A stretch of 64,000 bases of DNA from CAMPJU01 sp036675265 (GCA_036675265.1 JAKFFJ010000064.1:22689-86688), one strand, 5' to 3'; counted from the first letter of the stretch, positions 45,675 to 54,703 are shown. Translations and numbers: made by a program. The notes: generated from the sequence alone by a model not told the origin.

Positions 45675-46079
45675 TCAAAGGGCGTCGATGTCGCCGAGGG
45701 CGCGGATCAACCTGCGGGCACGTTTGTCTGGCTTCCCTTCAGGGGCACGGTAACCGGCGCGTTCGGCCGCGCGCGTCGCCCGCAATTCATCGCGCGCCTT
45801 CCGCGATGACTCGGACTCCTCGTACAGCGTGCGCGCGACAGTCGCCGGTCCGCGCTTCTCGCTGAGCCCGCGCACTTCCACTTCGAACACCTCTCCGGCC
45901 TTGTCGATGCGCAGCGCATCGCCGACGCGCACCGATCGCGCGGGCTTGGCGCGCTGCCCGCCGACTTCCACCTTGCCGCCCTCGATCGCCTGCCGCGCCA
46001 GGCCGCGCGTCTTGTGGAAGCGCGCGGCCCACAGCCAGAGGTCCAGGCGCACGCTGGCCGCGGGGATGTCAGCGGGCAT
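45675..46079 (-). CDS. hslR: S4-domain RNA-binding protein (Hsp15-like)
   Basis: A 134-residue protein with an N-terminal S4 domain (VRLDLWLWAARFHKTRGLARQAI to about residue 60). A highly basic, helical C-terminus ends in KRARRLIRALGDIDAL. This matches Hsp15/HslR, which recycles stalled 50S-nascent chain complexes after heat shock (133 residues in E. coli). The start overlaps the end of the upstream esterase gene by 11 bases, so translation is probably coupled. Confidence 0.9.
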   Translation of the reverse strand: MPADIPAASVRLDLWLWAARFHKTRGLARQAIEGGKVEVGGQRAKPARSVRVGDALRIDKAGEVFEVEVRGLSEKRGPATVARTLYEESESSRKARDELRATRAAERAGYRAPEGKPDKRARRLIRALGDIDAL

Positions 46080-47148
46080 CGGCAGCCACCCCCGCGTTGC
46101 CCCCGCGCAACGCCGCCAGGCGGCGCGCCAGTTCGACGCTGCGCGGCGCGGCCAGACCGCCCCAGCGCAGGTCCAGTGCGGCGAGACGCTCGCCCGCCCC
46201 ATCGATGTCGCCGGCCGCGACCAATGCATCGACTTCCGCCAGGGCGGCGTCGACTTGCGTGGACAGGGTTGCCCGGCAGGCGGCCAGGCTTTCCGCGGAC
46301 GCAGCGGGTGCCGCCGGCGGATCGAGCGCGTCGAGCGCCTTCGCGAAACTCCGCCGGTCCGGTGGCGCGTGCTCGGCGCCACCCATCGGCACGCTGTGCA
46401 GGCCCTGGATGCAATGCGCCGCCATCGATGTCCGGCTGATGCCTTCCATCCGCCGGTTGGGCAGGTCGCGCGCCCCGGTGACCCACACCAGCCGGCCACG
46501 CTCCTGCAACAGCGCCAGCAGGTCCGCCGGCGGCGGCGACATGGCCTCGCCCCCGAGCGGGTCGCTGCCGGCGCCGAGCAGTGCGCCGCGGAAGACGTCG
46601 GGGTAGCCGATCGCCAGCCGCAGCGCGGCGCGCGCGCCGCCGGAGAACCCGCCGGCGTACACGCGCGAGGGATCGATGCCATGCAGGCGCACGAGGTTGT
46701 GGGCGGCATGCAATGCCAGCGGCAGCCGTCGCTCCAGTGTGCCCTGGTCGTTGCCGCCGCGGCGGGCCGACACCAGGATCATGCCGTGCCGGTCGAGCGC
46801 ATCGCGCCAGGCGCGCGGCGCCGGATCGCGCTCGTGCGGCGAGATCCAGACGAGCAGCGCGTAACGCCCGCCCGGGGGCGGCGTGCGCGGCAGGGTGACG
46901 TCGTATTGCGCCTCGCCGACCACCACCGGTTGCGCGGGGACGGACACCTCCCCGGTCGCGAGGAAACGCTGCAGCCGGTCGAAGGTGATGGGCGTCTGCG
47001 TGCGCCGCGCGAGTTCGAGCGACGTCGCGAGCGGCGACGGCTCCGCAAACGTCGCGGCGCCGTCTTCCGCGGCCATCCCCGGCGCGCCCGCGGCCAGCAG
47101 GCTGGCAAGCAGCACGCGGGCGCGCCATGGCGTCTGGGGTCGGGCCAT
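46069..47148 (-). CDS. Exported esterase-like alpha/beta hydrolase
   Basis: A 359-residue protein with a signal peptide (cleavage near GMAA, about residue 27) and an alpha/beta-hydrolase core of the PHB-depolymerase/esterase-D type. Ser169 lies in the elbow YAGGFSGGARAA, with a preceding VSARRGGNDQGTLE loop. The C-terminal 90 residues are an Ala-rich helical extension without a recognised domain. Which residues complete the triad is unclear; His in GGAEHAPPDR is a candidate. It lies 109 bases beyond the rplS stop, past the rplS terminator, so it should have its own promoter. It overlaps hslR at its end. Confidence 0.8.
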   Translation of the reverse strand: MARPQTPWRARVLLASLLAAGAPGMAAEDGAATFAEPSPLATSLELARRTQTPITFDRLQRFLATGEVSVPAQPVVVGEAQYDVTLPRTPPPGGRYALLVWISPHERDPAPRAWRDALDRHGMILVSARRGGNDQGTLERRLPLALHAAHNLVRLHGIDPSRVYAGGFSGGARAALRLAIGYPDVFRGALLGAGSDPLGGEAMSPPPADLLALLQERGRLVWVTGARDLPNRRMEGISRTSMAAHCIQGLHSVPMGGAEHAPPDRRSFAKALDALDPPAAPAASAESLAACRATLSTQVDAALAEVDALVAAGDIDGAGERLAALDLRWGGLAAPRSVELARRLAALRGGNAGVAADAR

Positions 47149-47174
47149 GCGTCCATGCTGGCACCAATCCCCGC

Positions 47175-47215
47175 AAACGAAAACGGCCGCCATGCCCCCG
47201 GGGGCGTGGCGACCG
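47175..47215 (-). terminator. Terminator of the rpsP-rplS operon
   Basis: Long stem CGGTCGCCACGCCCCC/GGGGGCATGGCGGCCG with one mismatch, followed on the minus strand by UUUUCGUUU. Confidence 0.85.
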
Positions 47216-47257
47216 TGGTCGTCTGCAGCCGTTGCGCGCCCGGTCAGGCGCGAAGGA

Positions 47258-47659
47258 TCACTCCGCGGCGGCGGCTTCGGCCTTGGCGCGGGCGTTGCCG
47301 GCCAGGTCTTCCCGGATGCGCGCCTTCTTGCCTTCCAGGCCACGCAGGTAGTACAGCTTGCCGGCGCGGACCTTGCCGCGGCGCTTCACCTCGACCGAAT
47401 CGATCGCGGCGCTGTGGCTCTGGAACACGCGCTCGACGCCGAAGCCGTGCGAGATCTTGCGGACGGTGAACGCCGAGTTGAGGCCGCCTTCCTTGCGCGC
47501 GATGACCACGCCTTCGTAGGCCTGGATGCGCTCGCGGTTGCCTTCCTTGACCTTGACGTTGACGACGACGGTGTCGCCAGGGCCGAACTCGGGCAGCTGG
47601 CGCGTGACCTGCGCGGATTCGAATTCCTGGACGAGGGTGTGGATCGAGGGCTTGTTCAT
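47258..47659 (-). CDS. rplS: 50S ribosomal protein L19
   Basis: Ribosomal protein at the 30S-50S interface. The 133-residue protein has the L19 features FGPGDTVVVNVKVKEGNRER, QAYEGVVIARK, ERVFQSHSAAIDSVEV and KVRAGKLYYLRGLEGKKARI. A short Ala/Lys tail is added. It is the last gene of rpsP-rimM-trmD-rplS, the order conserved across proteobacteria, and is followed by a strong terminator. Confidence 0.98.
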   Translation of the reverse strand: MNKPSIHTLVQEFESAQVTRQLPEFGPGDTVVVNVKVKEGNRERIQAYEGVVIARKEGGLNSAFTVRKISHGFGVERVFQSHSAAIDSVEVKRRGKVRAGKLYYLRGLEGKKARIREDLAGNARAKAEAAAAE

Positions 47660-47782
47660 GGGGACGCCTGTGTGGCTTGCCTGTTGGTGTGGTTGTGGCG
47701 CGAGTGCACGTGGACCCGCGTCCTGGCAGGGGTGGAGCGTGAAGCGAAGCCGCGCATTATAGCGGCAAATTTCCCTGCATGG

Positions 47783-48523
47783 CTAGGGACTTAACGCCCG
47801 CCGGAACGCTTCCAGCAGCGCCTTGTCTGCGTCGGACAGCGCCAGGGCGGCCAGCAGGTCCGGGCGTCGCAGCCAGGTCCGGCCCAGTGCCTGCTGGCGC
47901 CGCCAGCGGGCGATCTCCGCGTGGTTCCCGGACAACAGCACCGGCGGCACGTCGCCCAGCGGGTGCGAGACGGGCCGCGTGTAGTGCGGGCAGTCCAGCA
48001 GCCCGTCCTCGAAGCTGTCCTGGACGGCGGACTCGGCATCGTTCAGGGCCCCGGGCTGGAGCCGGGCCACCGCGTCGACCACGACGGCCGCCGCGGGTTC
48101 GCCCCCGGACAGCACGTAGTCGCCAATCGACAGTTCCTCGTCCACCTCGGCCTGCACCAGGCGCTCGTCGATCCCTTCGTAGCGGCCGCACAGCAGCACC
48201 AGGCGCTCGCGCGTGGCCAGCTCCCGCACCTTCGCCTGGTCCAGGCGCGCGCCCTGGGGGGTCAGGTAGACGACCCGGGCCGGTGCCGGATCGGCCTCGC
48301 GGACGGCCTGCAGGCAGGCCAGCAGCGGCTCGACCATCATCACCATCCCGGGACCACCGCCGAACGTGCGGTCGTCGACTTTCCGGTAGTTGCCTTCGGC
48401 ATGGTCCCGGGGATTCCAGCCGTGCAGCGACAGCAGGCCGCGCTCGACCGCCCGACCGGTCACGCCGAACGCCGCGCACTGCGCGACGAATCCGGGGAAC
48501 AGCGAGACGACGTCGATGCGCAT
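47783..48523 (-). CDS. trmD: tRNA (guanine37-N1)-methyltransferase TrmD
   Basis: Methylates G37 of tRNAs with SAM to prevent frameshifting. The 246-residue SPOUT enzyme has the knot motifs LLCGRYEGIDERLV and SIGDYVLSGGEPAA, and FGGGPGMVMMVEPL near the N-terminus. It begins 47 bases after rimM; that gap carries a REP3 element. rplS starts 123 bases downstream. Confidence 0.97.
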   Translation of the reverse strand: MRIDVVSLFPGFVAQCAAFGVTGRAVERGLLSLHGWNPRDHAEGNYRKVDDRTFGGGPGMVMMVEPLLACLQAVREADPAPARVVYLTPQGARLDQAKVRELATRERLVLLCGRYEGIDERLVQAEVDEELSIGDYVLSGGEPAAAVVVDAVARLQPGALNDAESAVQDSFEDGLLDCPHYTRPVSHPLGDVPPVLLSGNHAEIARWRRQQALGRTWLRRPDLLAALALSDADKALLEAFRRALSP

Positions 48524-48533
48524 GGAGAAACCC

Positions 48534-48575
48534 GTAGGAGCGGCGTAAGTAGGAGGGGCGTAAGCCGCGATCAGA
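48534..48575. repeat. REP3 element, rimM-trmD
   Basis: GTAGGAGCGGCGTAAGTAGGAGGGGCGTAAGCCGCGATCAG, one full unit plus a partial copy of its left end. It includes the rimM stop codon. A related unit lies at 51784-51818. Confidence 0.75.
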
Positions 48576-49089
48576 AACCAGGATCCCAGTCGACCGTAAT
48601 CGTGCGCGATGCGAAATCCACGGTCTTCACGAACTGCGGCTGCACGAACGGCAGCATCCGCTCGCGGTCGCCCTGCACCACCAGCACGTCGTTGGCGCCG
48701 GTGGCGAGCAGGTGCGAGACCGTCCCCAGGTCGGCGCCCTCGAGCGTCACCACGCGCAGGCCCTCCAGGTCGATCCAGTAGTACTCGTCCGGGCCCGGCG
48801 GCGGCAGCGCGGCGCGGGGCACCAGGATTTCGGTGCCGCGCAGCGCCTCCGCGGCGTCGCGGTCGTCGACGCCGGGCAGGCTGGCGACGACGCCCTTTGT
48901 GGTCTCGCGCCCGCGCACGCCGTCCAGCGTGCGCTCGGCGCCGCGCGCATCGCGCAGGACCCAGGGGCGGTACTGCAGGATCGCGCCCACCGGGTCGGTG
49001 AACGAGTCGACCTTCAGTTCGCCGCGCACGCCGAACGCGCCCAGCACGCGGCCCAGCAGGACCATGCGCGGACGCGCTTCGTCGTTCAT
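48571..49089 (-). CDS. rimM: Ribosome maturation factor RimM
   Basis: Assists 30S assembly around S19. The 172-residue protein has the N-terminal RimM barrel (RMVLLGRVLGAFGVRGELKV) and the C-terminal PRC-barrel (DEYYWIDLEGLRV). It ends FASRTITVDWDPGF. The stop codon lies within a REP3 repeat. It follows rpsP by 37 bases. Confidence 0.96.
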   Translation of the reverse strand: MNDEARPRMVLLGRVLGAFGVRGELKVDSFTDPVGAILQYRPWVLRDARGAERTLDGVRGRETTKGVVASLPGVDDRDAAEALRGTEILVPRAALPPPGPDEYYWIDLEGLRVVTLEGADLGTVSHLLATGANDVLVVQGDRERMLPFVQPQFVKTVDFASRTITVDWDPGF

Positions 49090-49126
49090 CGCGGGCGGCC
49101 GGTCGCGCGCAGGCGCGACCGCGGCA

Positions 49127-49399
49127 TCAGGCGGCGGCGGGCGCCGCGGACGCGGAAGCCGCGCTGGCTTCCTTGTACAGGTTGCGCACCTTGTCGCTCA
49201 TCTGCGCACCCTTGCTGACCCAGTAGTCCGCGCGCTCGGTGTTGAACTCGACGCGTTTCTCGGCACCGGCGGCGACGGGGTTGTAGTAACCCAGGCGCTC
49301 GATGTTGCGGCCGTCGCGCGCGGCGCGGCTGTCGGTGACGATGATGTGGTAGAAGGGGCGCTTCTTGGCGCCGCCACGGGTCAGGCGGATGGTGACCAT
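49127..49399 (-). CDS. rpsP: 30S ribosomal protein S16
   Basis: A 90-residue ribosomal protein starting MVTIRLTRGGAKKRPFYHIIV, with ERLGYYNPVA and RADYWVSKGAQMSDKVRNL. The tail is Ala/Ser-rich. The start at 49399 is the conserved one; the extension to 49450 is not. First gene of the rpsP-rimM-trmD-rplS operon. ffh lies upstream on the same strand, separated by a REP1 element. Confidence 0.98.
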   Translation of the reverse strand: MVTIRLTRGGAKKRPFYHIIVTDSRAARDGRNIERLGYYNPVAAGAEKRVEFNTERADYWVSKGAQMSDKVRNLYKEASAASASAAPAAA

Positions 49400-49473
49400 T
49401 GCTGCTTTCCTGTGTTGCCCAGTCGGCTGGATGCCGAGGTAAGCCGGCAATTGTAGGGCATCCGCAGGGCACT

Positions 49474-49541
49474 GTCATTCCCGCGAAGGCGGGAATCCAT
49501 GGCGCATCCGGGGACTGGATCCCCGCCTTCGCGGGGATGAC
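49474..49541. repeat. REP1 palindromic repeat, ffh-rpsP
   Basis: TCATTCCCGCGAAGGCGGGA and ATCCCCGCCTTCGCGGGGATGA form a complete inverted REP1 pair ending just before the ffh stop codon. Confidence 0.9.
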
Positions 49542-49547
49542 GGCCGC

Positions 49548-50915
49548 TTACCTGAACGGCATGCCGCCGCGGCCGCCCATCATGCCCTGCATGCCCCGCA
49601 TCATCCCCTTCATGCCGCCCTTGCCGAACTTGGCCATCATCTTTTCCATCTGCTGGTAGGACTTCAGGAGGCGGTTGACGTCGGCCGGGGTGGTGCCGGA
49701 GCCGCGGGCGATCCGGGCCCGCCGGGAGCCGTTCAGCAGCGCCGGGTTGCGCCGCTCGCGCGGGGTCATCGAATTGATGATCGCGATCTGGCGCGGCACT
49801 TCCTTGCCGGTGACCTGGTTCTTCACCGCGTCCGGGATCCTGCCGACGCCCGGCATCTTGTCGAGCAGACCCGAGATGCCCCCCATGCCCTGCATCTGCT
49901 CGAGCTGGTCGCGCATGTCCTCGAGGTTGAACTTCTTGCCCCTGGCCACCTTCTCGGCGAGCTTCGTGGCCTTGTCCTTGTCGACCTGCTGCTCGACCTG
50001 TTCGACCAGCGACAGCACATCGCCCATGTCGAGGATGCGGCTGGCCACGCGCTCGGGGTGGAACACGTCCAGCCCGTCGACCTTCTCCCCGGTGCCGATG
50101 AACTTGATCGGACGGCCGGTGACGTAGCGCACCGACAGCGCCGCGCCGCCGCGCGCGTCGCCGTCGGTCTTGGTCAGCACCACGCCGGTGAGCGGCAACG
50201 CCTCGCTGAAGTGCTTCGCCGTGGTCGCGGCATCCTGGCCGGTCATCGCATCGACGACGAACAGGGTCTCGACCGGGTTCGCGACGGCGTGCAGCGCCTT
50301 GATCTCGGCCATCATCGCGTCGTCGATGCTGGTCCGGCCGGCGGTGTCGACGATCAGCACGTCGACATGCGACTTGCGGGCGTCGTCGATCGCGGCCCGG
50401 ACGATGGCTTCGGGCGCCTGCCCGGCGGTGGACGGGTGGAACTGCGCGCCGACCTGCCCGGCCAGCGTCTGCAGCTGCTCGATCGCGGCGGGCCGGTAGA
50501 CGTCGGCGGACACGACCATGACCTTCTTCTTGCGGCGCTCCTTCAGGTGGCGTGCCAGCTTGCCGACCGTGGTCGTCTTGCCCGCGCCCTGCAGGCCGGC
50601 CATCAGGATGACCGCCGGCGCCGGCACGTTGAGGTCGAGCTCGCTGGCCTGCGAACCCATCACCGTGGCCAGTTCGTCGCGCACGACCTTGACCAGGGCC
50701 TGGCCGGGGGTCAGCGACTTCAGGACTTCCTGGCCGACCGCGCGCACCTTGATCCGCTCGATCAGGGCCTGGACGACCGGCAGCGCGACGTCGGCCTCGA
50801 GCAACGCGATGCGCACCTCGCGCGTCGCCTCGCGGATGTTCTCCTCGGTCAGGCGGCCGCGGCCGCGCAGGCGCTCGATGGTGCCGGACAGGCGCTGGGT
50901 GAGGGATTCGAACAT
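49548..50915 (-). CDS. ffh: Signal recognition particle protein Ffh
   Basis: GTPase that targets nascent inner-membrane proteins with 4.5S RNA. The 455-residue protein has the NG domain: AGLQGAGKTTTVGKLA, ADVYRPAAIEQL, DTAGRTSID and TKTDGDARGG. The methionine-rich M domain (from about 300; MQGMGGISGLLDKMPG) ends in a run of Met/Gly pairs (GKGGMKGMMRGMQGMMGG). The ATG at 50915 is the conserved MFESLTQRL start. It is divergent from the CcsA-like gene, as is common in gammaproteobacteria. Confidence 0.98.
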   Translation of the reverse strand: MFESLTQRLSGTIERLRGRGRLTEENIREATREVRIALLEADVALPVVQALIERIKVRAVGQEVLKSLTPGQALVKVVRDELATVMGSQASELDLNVPAPAVILMAGLQGAGKTTTVGKLARHLKERRKKKVMVVSADVYRPAAIEQLQTLAGQVGAQFHPSTAGQAPEAIVRAAIDDARKSHVDVLIVDTAGRTSIDDAMMAEIKALHAVANPVETLFVVDAMTGQDAATTAKHFSEALPLTGVVLTKTDGDARGGAALSVRYVTGRPIKFIGTGEKVDGLDVFHPERVASRILDMGDVLSLVEQVEQQVDKDKATKLAEKVARGKKFNLEDMRDQLEQMQGMGGISGLLDKMPGVGRIPDAVKNQVTGKEVPRQIAIINSMTPRERRNPALLNGSRRARIARGSGTTPADVNRLLKSYQQMEKMMAKFGKGGMKGMMRGMQGMMGGRGGMPFR

Positions 50916-51001
50916 CGGGACGTGGACCTGGTGTCGGCGGAAGGCAGCCGCGCATTCTACCAACCGCGCCGGGTGCCCCGGCCCTGTGCCAAACTGAATC
51001 G

Positions 51002-51787
51002 ATGACGATCGTTGCCGTCGCCTCAGCGCTGTACGTGCTCGCCGCCGGGCTGCTGGTGGCACAGGTCGCGCGTGGCACCCCGGCGACCCGGGGCTGGCTG
51101 CTGGCGGCCGTCATTGGCGTCGTCCTGCACGCCGCGCACCACGCGCGCGACTGGCAGGTGGCCAGGGCCGCGGACCTGCATTTCTTCGCCGCGCTGTCGC
51201 TGGTCGGCCTGGGCATGGCGGCCCTGACGGCGCTGTACGGCGCTTCGGGGCGGATGCGGGCGCTGGGCGTGGTGGTCTTCCCGCTGGCCGCCGCCACCTT
51301 GCTGGGTGATGCCACCACCGCGAGCACGGCCACGCCCGTGGGCGACTGGCGCCTGCAGCTGCACGCCTGGTGCGCGTTGCTTGCCTACGCCACGCTGGCG
51401 GTCGCCGCGTTGCTGGCCGTGATGCTCTGGATGCAGGAACGCGCGCTGCGCCGTCGCGACTACCACCGCTGGCTGCGGGCGTTGCCGCCGCTGACCGAAC
51501 TCGAATCGCTGCTGTTCCGCACCATCGCCGTGGGCTTCGTGCTGCTCAGCGCCACGCTGCTGACCGGCGCGCTGTTCGTGCACGACATGTTCGCCCAGCA
51601 CCTCGCGCACAAGACGGTGTTCAGCGTGCTGTCGTGGCTGGCGTTCGGCGTGCTGCTGCTCGGGCACTGGCGTCGCGGCTGGCGCGGGACGACGGCGGTG
51701 CGCTGGACGCTGGTGGCGATGGCCCTGCTGGTCGTCGCGTTCTTCGGCAGCAAGTTCGTGCTGGAGCTGGTGCTGCAGCGCGCGTAG
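51002..51787 (+). CDS. CcsA/YpjD-type membrane protein
   Basis: A 261-residue inner-membrane protein with about eight hydrophobic segments, of the cytochrome c assembly (CcsA/HemX, YpjD/CorB-like) family. Conserved histidines lie in the VGDWRLQLHAWCALLAYATL helix pair (about 112-131) and in LLLGHWRRGWRG near the C-terminus. The location divergent from ffh is the same as ypjD in E. coli. A role in haem handling is implied by the family but not shown. The TAG stop is part of a REP3 element. It starts ATG at 51002. Confidence 0.87.
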   Translation: MTIVAVASALYVLAAGLLVAQVARGTPATRGWLLAAVIGVVLHAAHHARDWQVARAADLHFFAALSLVGLGMAALTALYGASGRMRALGVVVFPLAAATLLGDATTASTATPVGDWRLQLHAWCALLAYATLAVAALLAVMLWMQERALRRRDYHRWLRALPPLTELESLLFRTIAVGFVLLSATLLTGALFVHDMFAQHLAHKTVFSVLSWLAFGVLLLGHWRRGWRGTTAVRWTLVAMALLVVAFFGSKFVLELVLQRA

Positions 51788-51818
51788 GAGGGGCGCCAGC
51801 CGCGACCACGCAGGATCA
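51784..51818. repeat. REP3 element, CcsA-like gene and radA
   Basis: GTAGGAGGGGCGCCAGCCGCGACCACGCAGGATCAG joins the stops of two convergent genes: its GTAG contains the CcsA-like TAG and its TCAG the radA TGA. Confidence 0.75.
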
Positions 51819-53207
51819 GATCGCGTCGATCGCGTCCGCCAGCCGCTCCACCGCAACGATCTCCATTCCCTTCACCACCCCGCCCTTCGGTGCGTTCGCC
51901 CGCGGCACGATCGCGCGCTTGAAGCCGTGCGTGGCCGCTTCCTTCAGGCGCTCCTCGCCGTTCGGCACCGGGCGGATCTCGCCCGACAGGCCGACTTCGC
52001 CGAACGCGATCGTCTTGTCCGGCAACGGCTGGTCGCGCAACGAGGACAGCACGGCCAGGAGCACGGGCAGGTCCGCAGCCGTTTCCTGCAACCGGATGCC
52101 GCCGACGACATTGACGAAGACGTCCTGGTCGCCCGTGGCCACGCCGGCATGCCGGTGCAGCACTGCCAGCAGCATGGCGAGGCGGTTGCCTTCCAGGCCC
52201 ACCGCGACGCGGCGCGGGTTCGACAGGGGCGACGAATCGACCAGCGCCTGCACCTCGACCAGCAGCGGCCGCGTGCCCTCGCGGGTGACGGTGACGCAGC
52301 TCCCGGGCTGGCGCAGGCTGCCGCCCGACAGGAAGATCGCCGACGGGTTGGGCACTTCCTTCAACCCCTGCTCGCCCATCGCGAACACGCCCAGTTCGTT
52401 GACTGCGCCGAAGCGGTTCTTGAACGCGCGCAGCACCCGGAACCGCGAGCCGGACTCGCCCTCGAAGTACAGCACCGCGTCGACCATGTGCTCGAGCACG
52501 CGCGGGCCGGCGATGCCGCCCTCCTTGGTGACGTGGCCGACGAGGAACACGGCGGTGCCGGTCTCCTTCGCGTAGCGCACCAGGCGCGCCGCGGATTCGC
52601 GCACCTGGCCGACCGATCCGGGCGCGGCGGCGAGCGATTCGGTCCAGAGCGTCTGCACCGAGTCGGCGACGATCAGGCGCGGCTGGGTGGCCGAGGCGTG
52701 GCCGAGGATCTTCTCGACCGAGGTCTCCGCCAGCGCGTTGACGCCCACCAGCGGAAGCCCGAGCCGCGACGCCCGTCCCGCGACCTGGGCCAGCGACTCC
52801 TCGCCGGTGACGTAGAGCCCCGGCAGCGTGGCGGCCATGCGCGCGACCGCCTGCAGCAGCAGCGTCGACTTGCCGATGCCGGGATCGCCGCCGACCAGCA
52901 CCACCGCGCCCTCGACCAGGCCGCCGCCGAGCACGCGGTCGAACTCCGCAATGCCGGTGGAGACCCGCGCGTCCTCCTGGTGGCGGACATCGGCCAGCGC
53001 CATCACCTGTGGTGCATCGGCCTTGCCGGTCCAGCCCGCACGCCGCGTGGACGCGACGCTGCGCGCGGCGGCGGGCTCGACGACGAATTCCGACAGCGTG
53101 TCCCAGGCGCCGCAATCCGCGCACTGGCCCTGCCACTTCGGATGGTCCCCGCCGCATTCGCTGCAGACGTACGCGACCTTTGCCTTTGCTGTCACTTTCC
53201 CGGCCAT
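51816..53207 (-). CDS. radA: DNA repair protein RadA
   Basis: RecA-like ATPase that helps branch migration in recombination. The 463-residue protein has the N-terminal zinc finger (Cys15, 18, 29, 32: CSECGG...CADCG), Walker A GGDPGIGKST, the RadA-specific KNRFG motif (AFKNRFGAVNELGVF) and a C-terminal Lon-like domain (GLSGEIRPVPNGEERLKEA). The ATG at 53207 (MAGKVTAKAK) is chosen; the longer frame to 53387 reads divergent lipoprotein sequence backwards. It converges on the CcsA-like gene. Confidence 0.97.
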   Translation of the reverse strand: MAGKVTAKAKVAYVCSECGGDHPKWQGQCADCGAWDTLSEFVVEPAAARSVASTRRAGWTGKADAPQVMALADVRHQEDARVSTGIAEFDRVLGGGLVEGAVVLVGGDPGIGKSTLLLQAVARMAATLPGLYVTGEESLAQVAGRASRLGLPLVGVNALAETSVEKILGHASATQPRLIVADSVQTLWTESLAAAPGSVGQVRESAARLVRYAKETGTAVFLVGHVTKEGGIAGPRVLEHMVDAVLYFEGESGSRFRVLRAFKNRFGAVNELGVFAMGEQGLKEVPNPSAIFLSGGSLRQPGSCVTVTREGTRPLLVEVQALVDSSPLSNPRRVAVGLEGNRLAMLLAVLHRHAGVATGDQDVFVNVVGGIRLQETAADLPVLLAVLSSLRDQPLPDKTIAFGEVGLSGEIRPVPNGEERLKEAATHGFKRAIVPRANAPKGGVVKGMEIVAVERLADAIDAI

Positions 53208-53323
53208 CGAACCCCCGATACGAGCGTCCACTCTAGCGCCGGCCCGTCGCAATCGCGGAGACGGCTTGCGCGGGGTCGGAAGCCCGCCTAGATTCCAGTC
53301 GGACTCCCGGGGAAGGCACCACC

Positions 53324-54691
53324 ATGCGAAAACACGCCTTGCTGGCGGCATGCCTGCTGTTCCTGGCGGGGTGCGCGACCCAGCCACCGATGTCGCCGGA
53401 ACCCAGTGCGGCTGGGGTGGCGCTCACGCCGCCACCGCCACCACCTCCGCCGCCGCCACCGCCACCCCCTCCGCCGCCTCCGGCCCCGCCGCCGCCCGCT
53501 GCGCCACCTTCGGAGGCGGCAGCCGTCGCTGCCGCACGCGCGGCCGCGGCGCGCGCGTCCGCCAGCCGCGAAGCTTCCGCGCGCCAGGGCGCTGCCGCCG
53601 AGGCCGCCAGGCGTGTCGCTGCATCCCGCTCCGCAGCCGCGCCGCCCCGGTCGCCACGTCCGGCCGCGGCCCGCCCGCCCATGGACCCGGACAAGAACTA
53701 CGCGCGGATGCGCGTCTTCTACGCAACCGACCGCGCGCCGGCACCCGACTTCCACGCCGTCGACCAGGACGAAAAGTACACCGGCGGCCGCGGCCCGATG
53801 GCCTACGGCCAGGCGTTCGTCAGCATCCCGCGCGGCCACGTGCGCGGGGAGCTCGAGGCGCCATCGGTGTTCCGCCTGGAGTTCCGCGAGGATCCGTCGC
53901 GGCACGTCGTGCTGCTGGAGACCATCCCGCAGCCCAGGGACGCCTTCCTCAAATCGCTCCGCACCCGCGTGCAGCAATCCAGCGGCAAGAGCGCCTTCCT
54001 GTTCGTGCACGGCTACAACGTGGCGTTCGCCGACGCGGCCAGGCGCACCGCGCAACTGGCCTACGACCTGTCCTTCGACGGCGCGCCGATCTTCTTCAGC
54101 TGGCCGTCGCAGGCGTCCCTGTCCGGCTACACCGTCGACGAGGCCAACATCGAGTGGGCCACCCCACACATCAAGCAGTTCATCGTCGATGCCGCCGAAC
54201 GGTCCGGCGCGGAAAACCTGTACCTGGTCGGGCACAGCATGGGGACCCGCGGGCTGACGCGCGCGCTCGCGCAGCTCGTGCTGGAACGGCCCGACCTCAA
54301 GGGCCGGTTCCGCGAGATCATCCTGGCCGCCCCGGACATCGACGCGGATGTCTTCCGCGACCAGCTGGCGCCCGCTTTGGCGCAGGCCGGCGAGCGCGTC
54401 ACCCTGTATGCCTCGTCCAAGGACCTCGCGCTCCAGGCGTCGAAGGAAGTGCACGGCTACGCGCGGGCCGGGGACAGCGGAGGCGGCATCGTCGTGGTGG
54501 AGGGCATCGACACCATCGACGCGTCGAACGTCGACGACAGCATCATGGCGCACTCGTACTTCGTGGAGTCGATCCCGGTCATCCGCGACATCGCGCAGAT
54601 GATCCGCAGGCAGTTGCCCGCCGACGACCGCGCGACGCTGCGGGCGGTGCGGACGGACGACGGGGTGCACTGGTTGCTGGAGGGGCAGTAA
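53324..54691 (+). CDS. Polyproline lipoprotein with DUF900 alpha/beta-hydrolase domain
   Basis: A 455-residue lipoprotein. The signal peptide with lipobox LAGC puts the lipid on Cys17. Residues 36-53 are 18 consecutive prolines, followed by an Ala/Ser/Arg-rich stalk to about 118. The C-terminal domain is a DUF900-type alpha/beta hydrolase with FYATDRAP, FVHGYNV, FFSWPSQA and the nucleophile elbow VGHSMGT (Ser305). A candidate acid and His lie in APDIDADVF and MAHSYF. An envelope-anchored esterase or lipase on a long stiff stalk is inferred. The 18-proline run should need EF-P for translation. A hairpin at 54704-54728 follows. Confidence 0.87.
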   Translation: MRKHALLAACLLFLAGCATQPPMSPEPSAAGVALTPPPPPPPPPPPPPPPPPPAPPPPAAPPSEAAAVAAARAAAARASASREASARQGAAAEAARRVAASRSAAAPPRSPRPAAARPPMDPDKNYARMRVFYATDRAPAPDFHAVDQDEKYTGGRGPMAYGQAFVSIPRGHVRGELEAPSVFRLEFREDPSRHVVLLETIPQPRDAFLKSLRTRVQQSSGKSAFLFVHGYNVAFADAARRTAQLAYDLSFDGAPIFFSWPSQASLSGYTVDEANIEWATPHIKQFIVDAAERSGAENLYLVGHSMGTRGLTRALAQLVLERPDLKGRFREIILAAPDIDADVFRDQLAPALAQAGERVTLYASSKDLALQASKEVHGYARAGDSGGGIVVVEGIDTIDASNVDDSIMAHSYFVESIPVIRDIAQMIRRQLPADDRATLRAVRTDDGVHWLLEGQ

Positions 54692-54703
54692 CCCGAACAA
54701 GCG

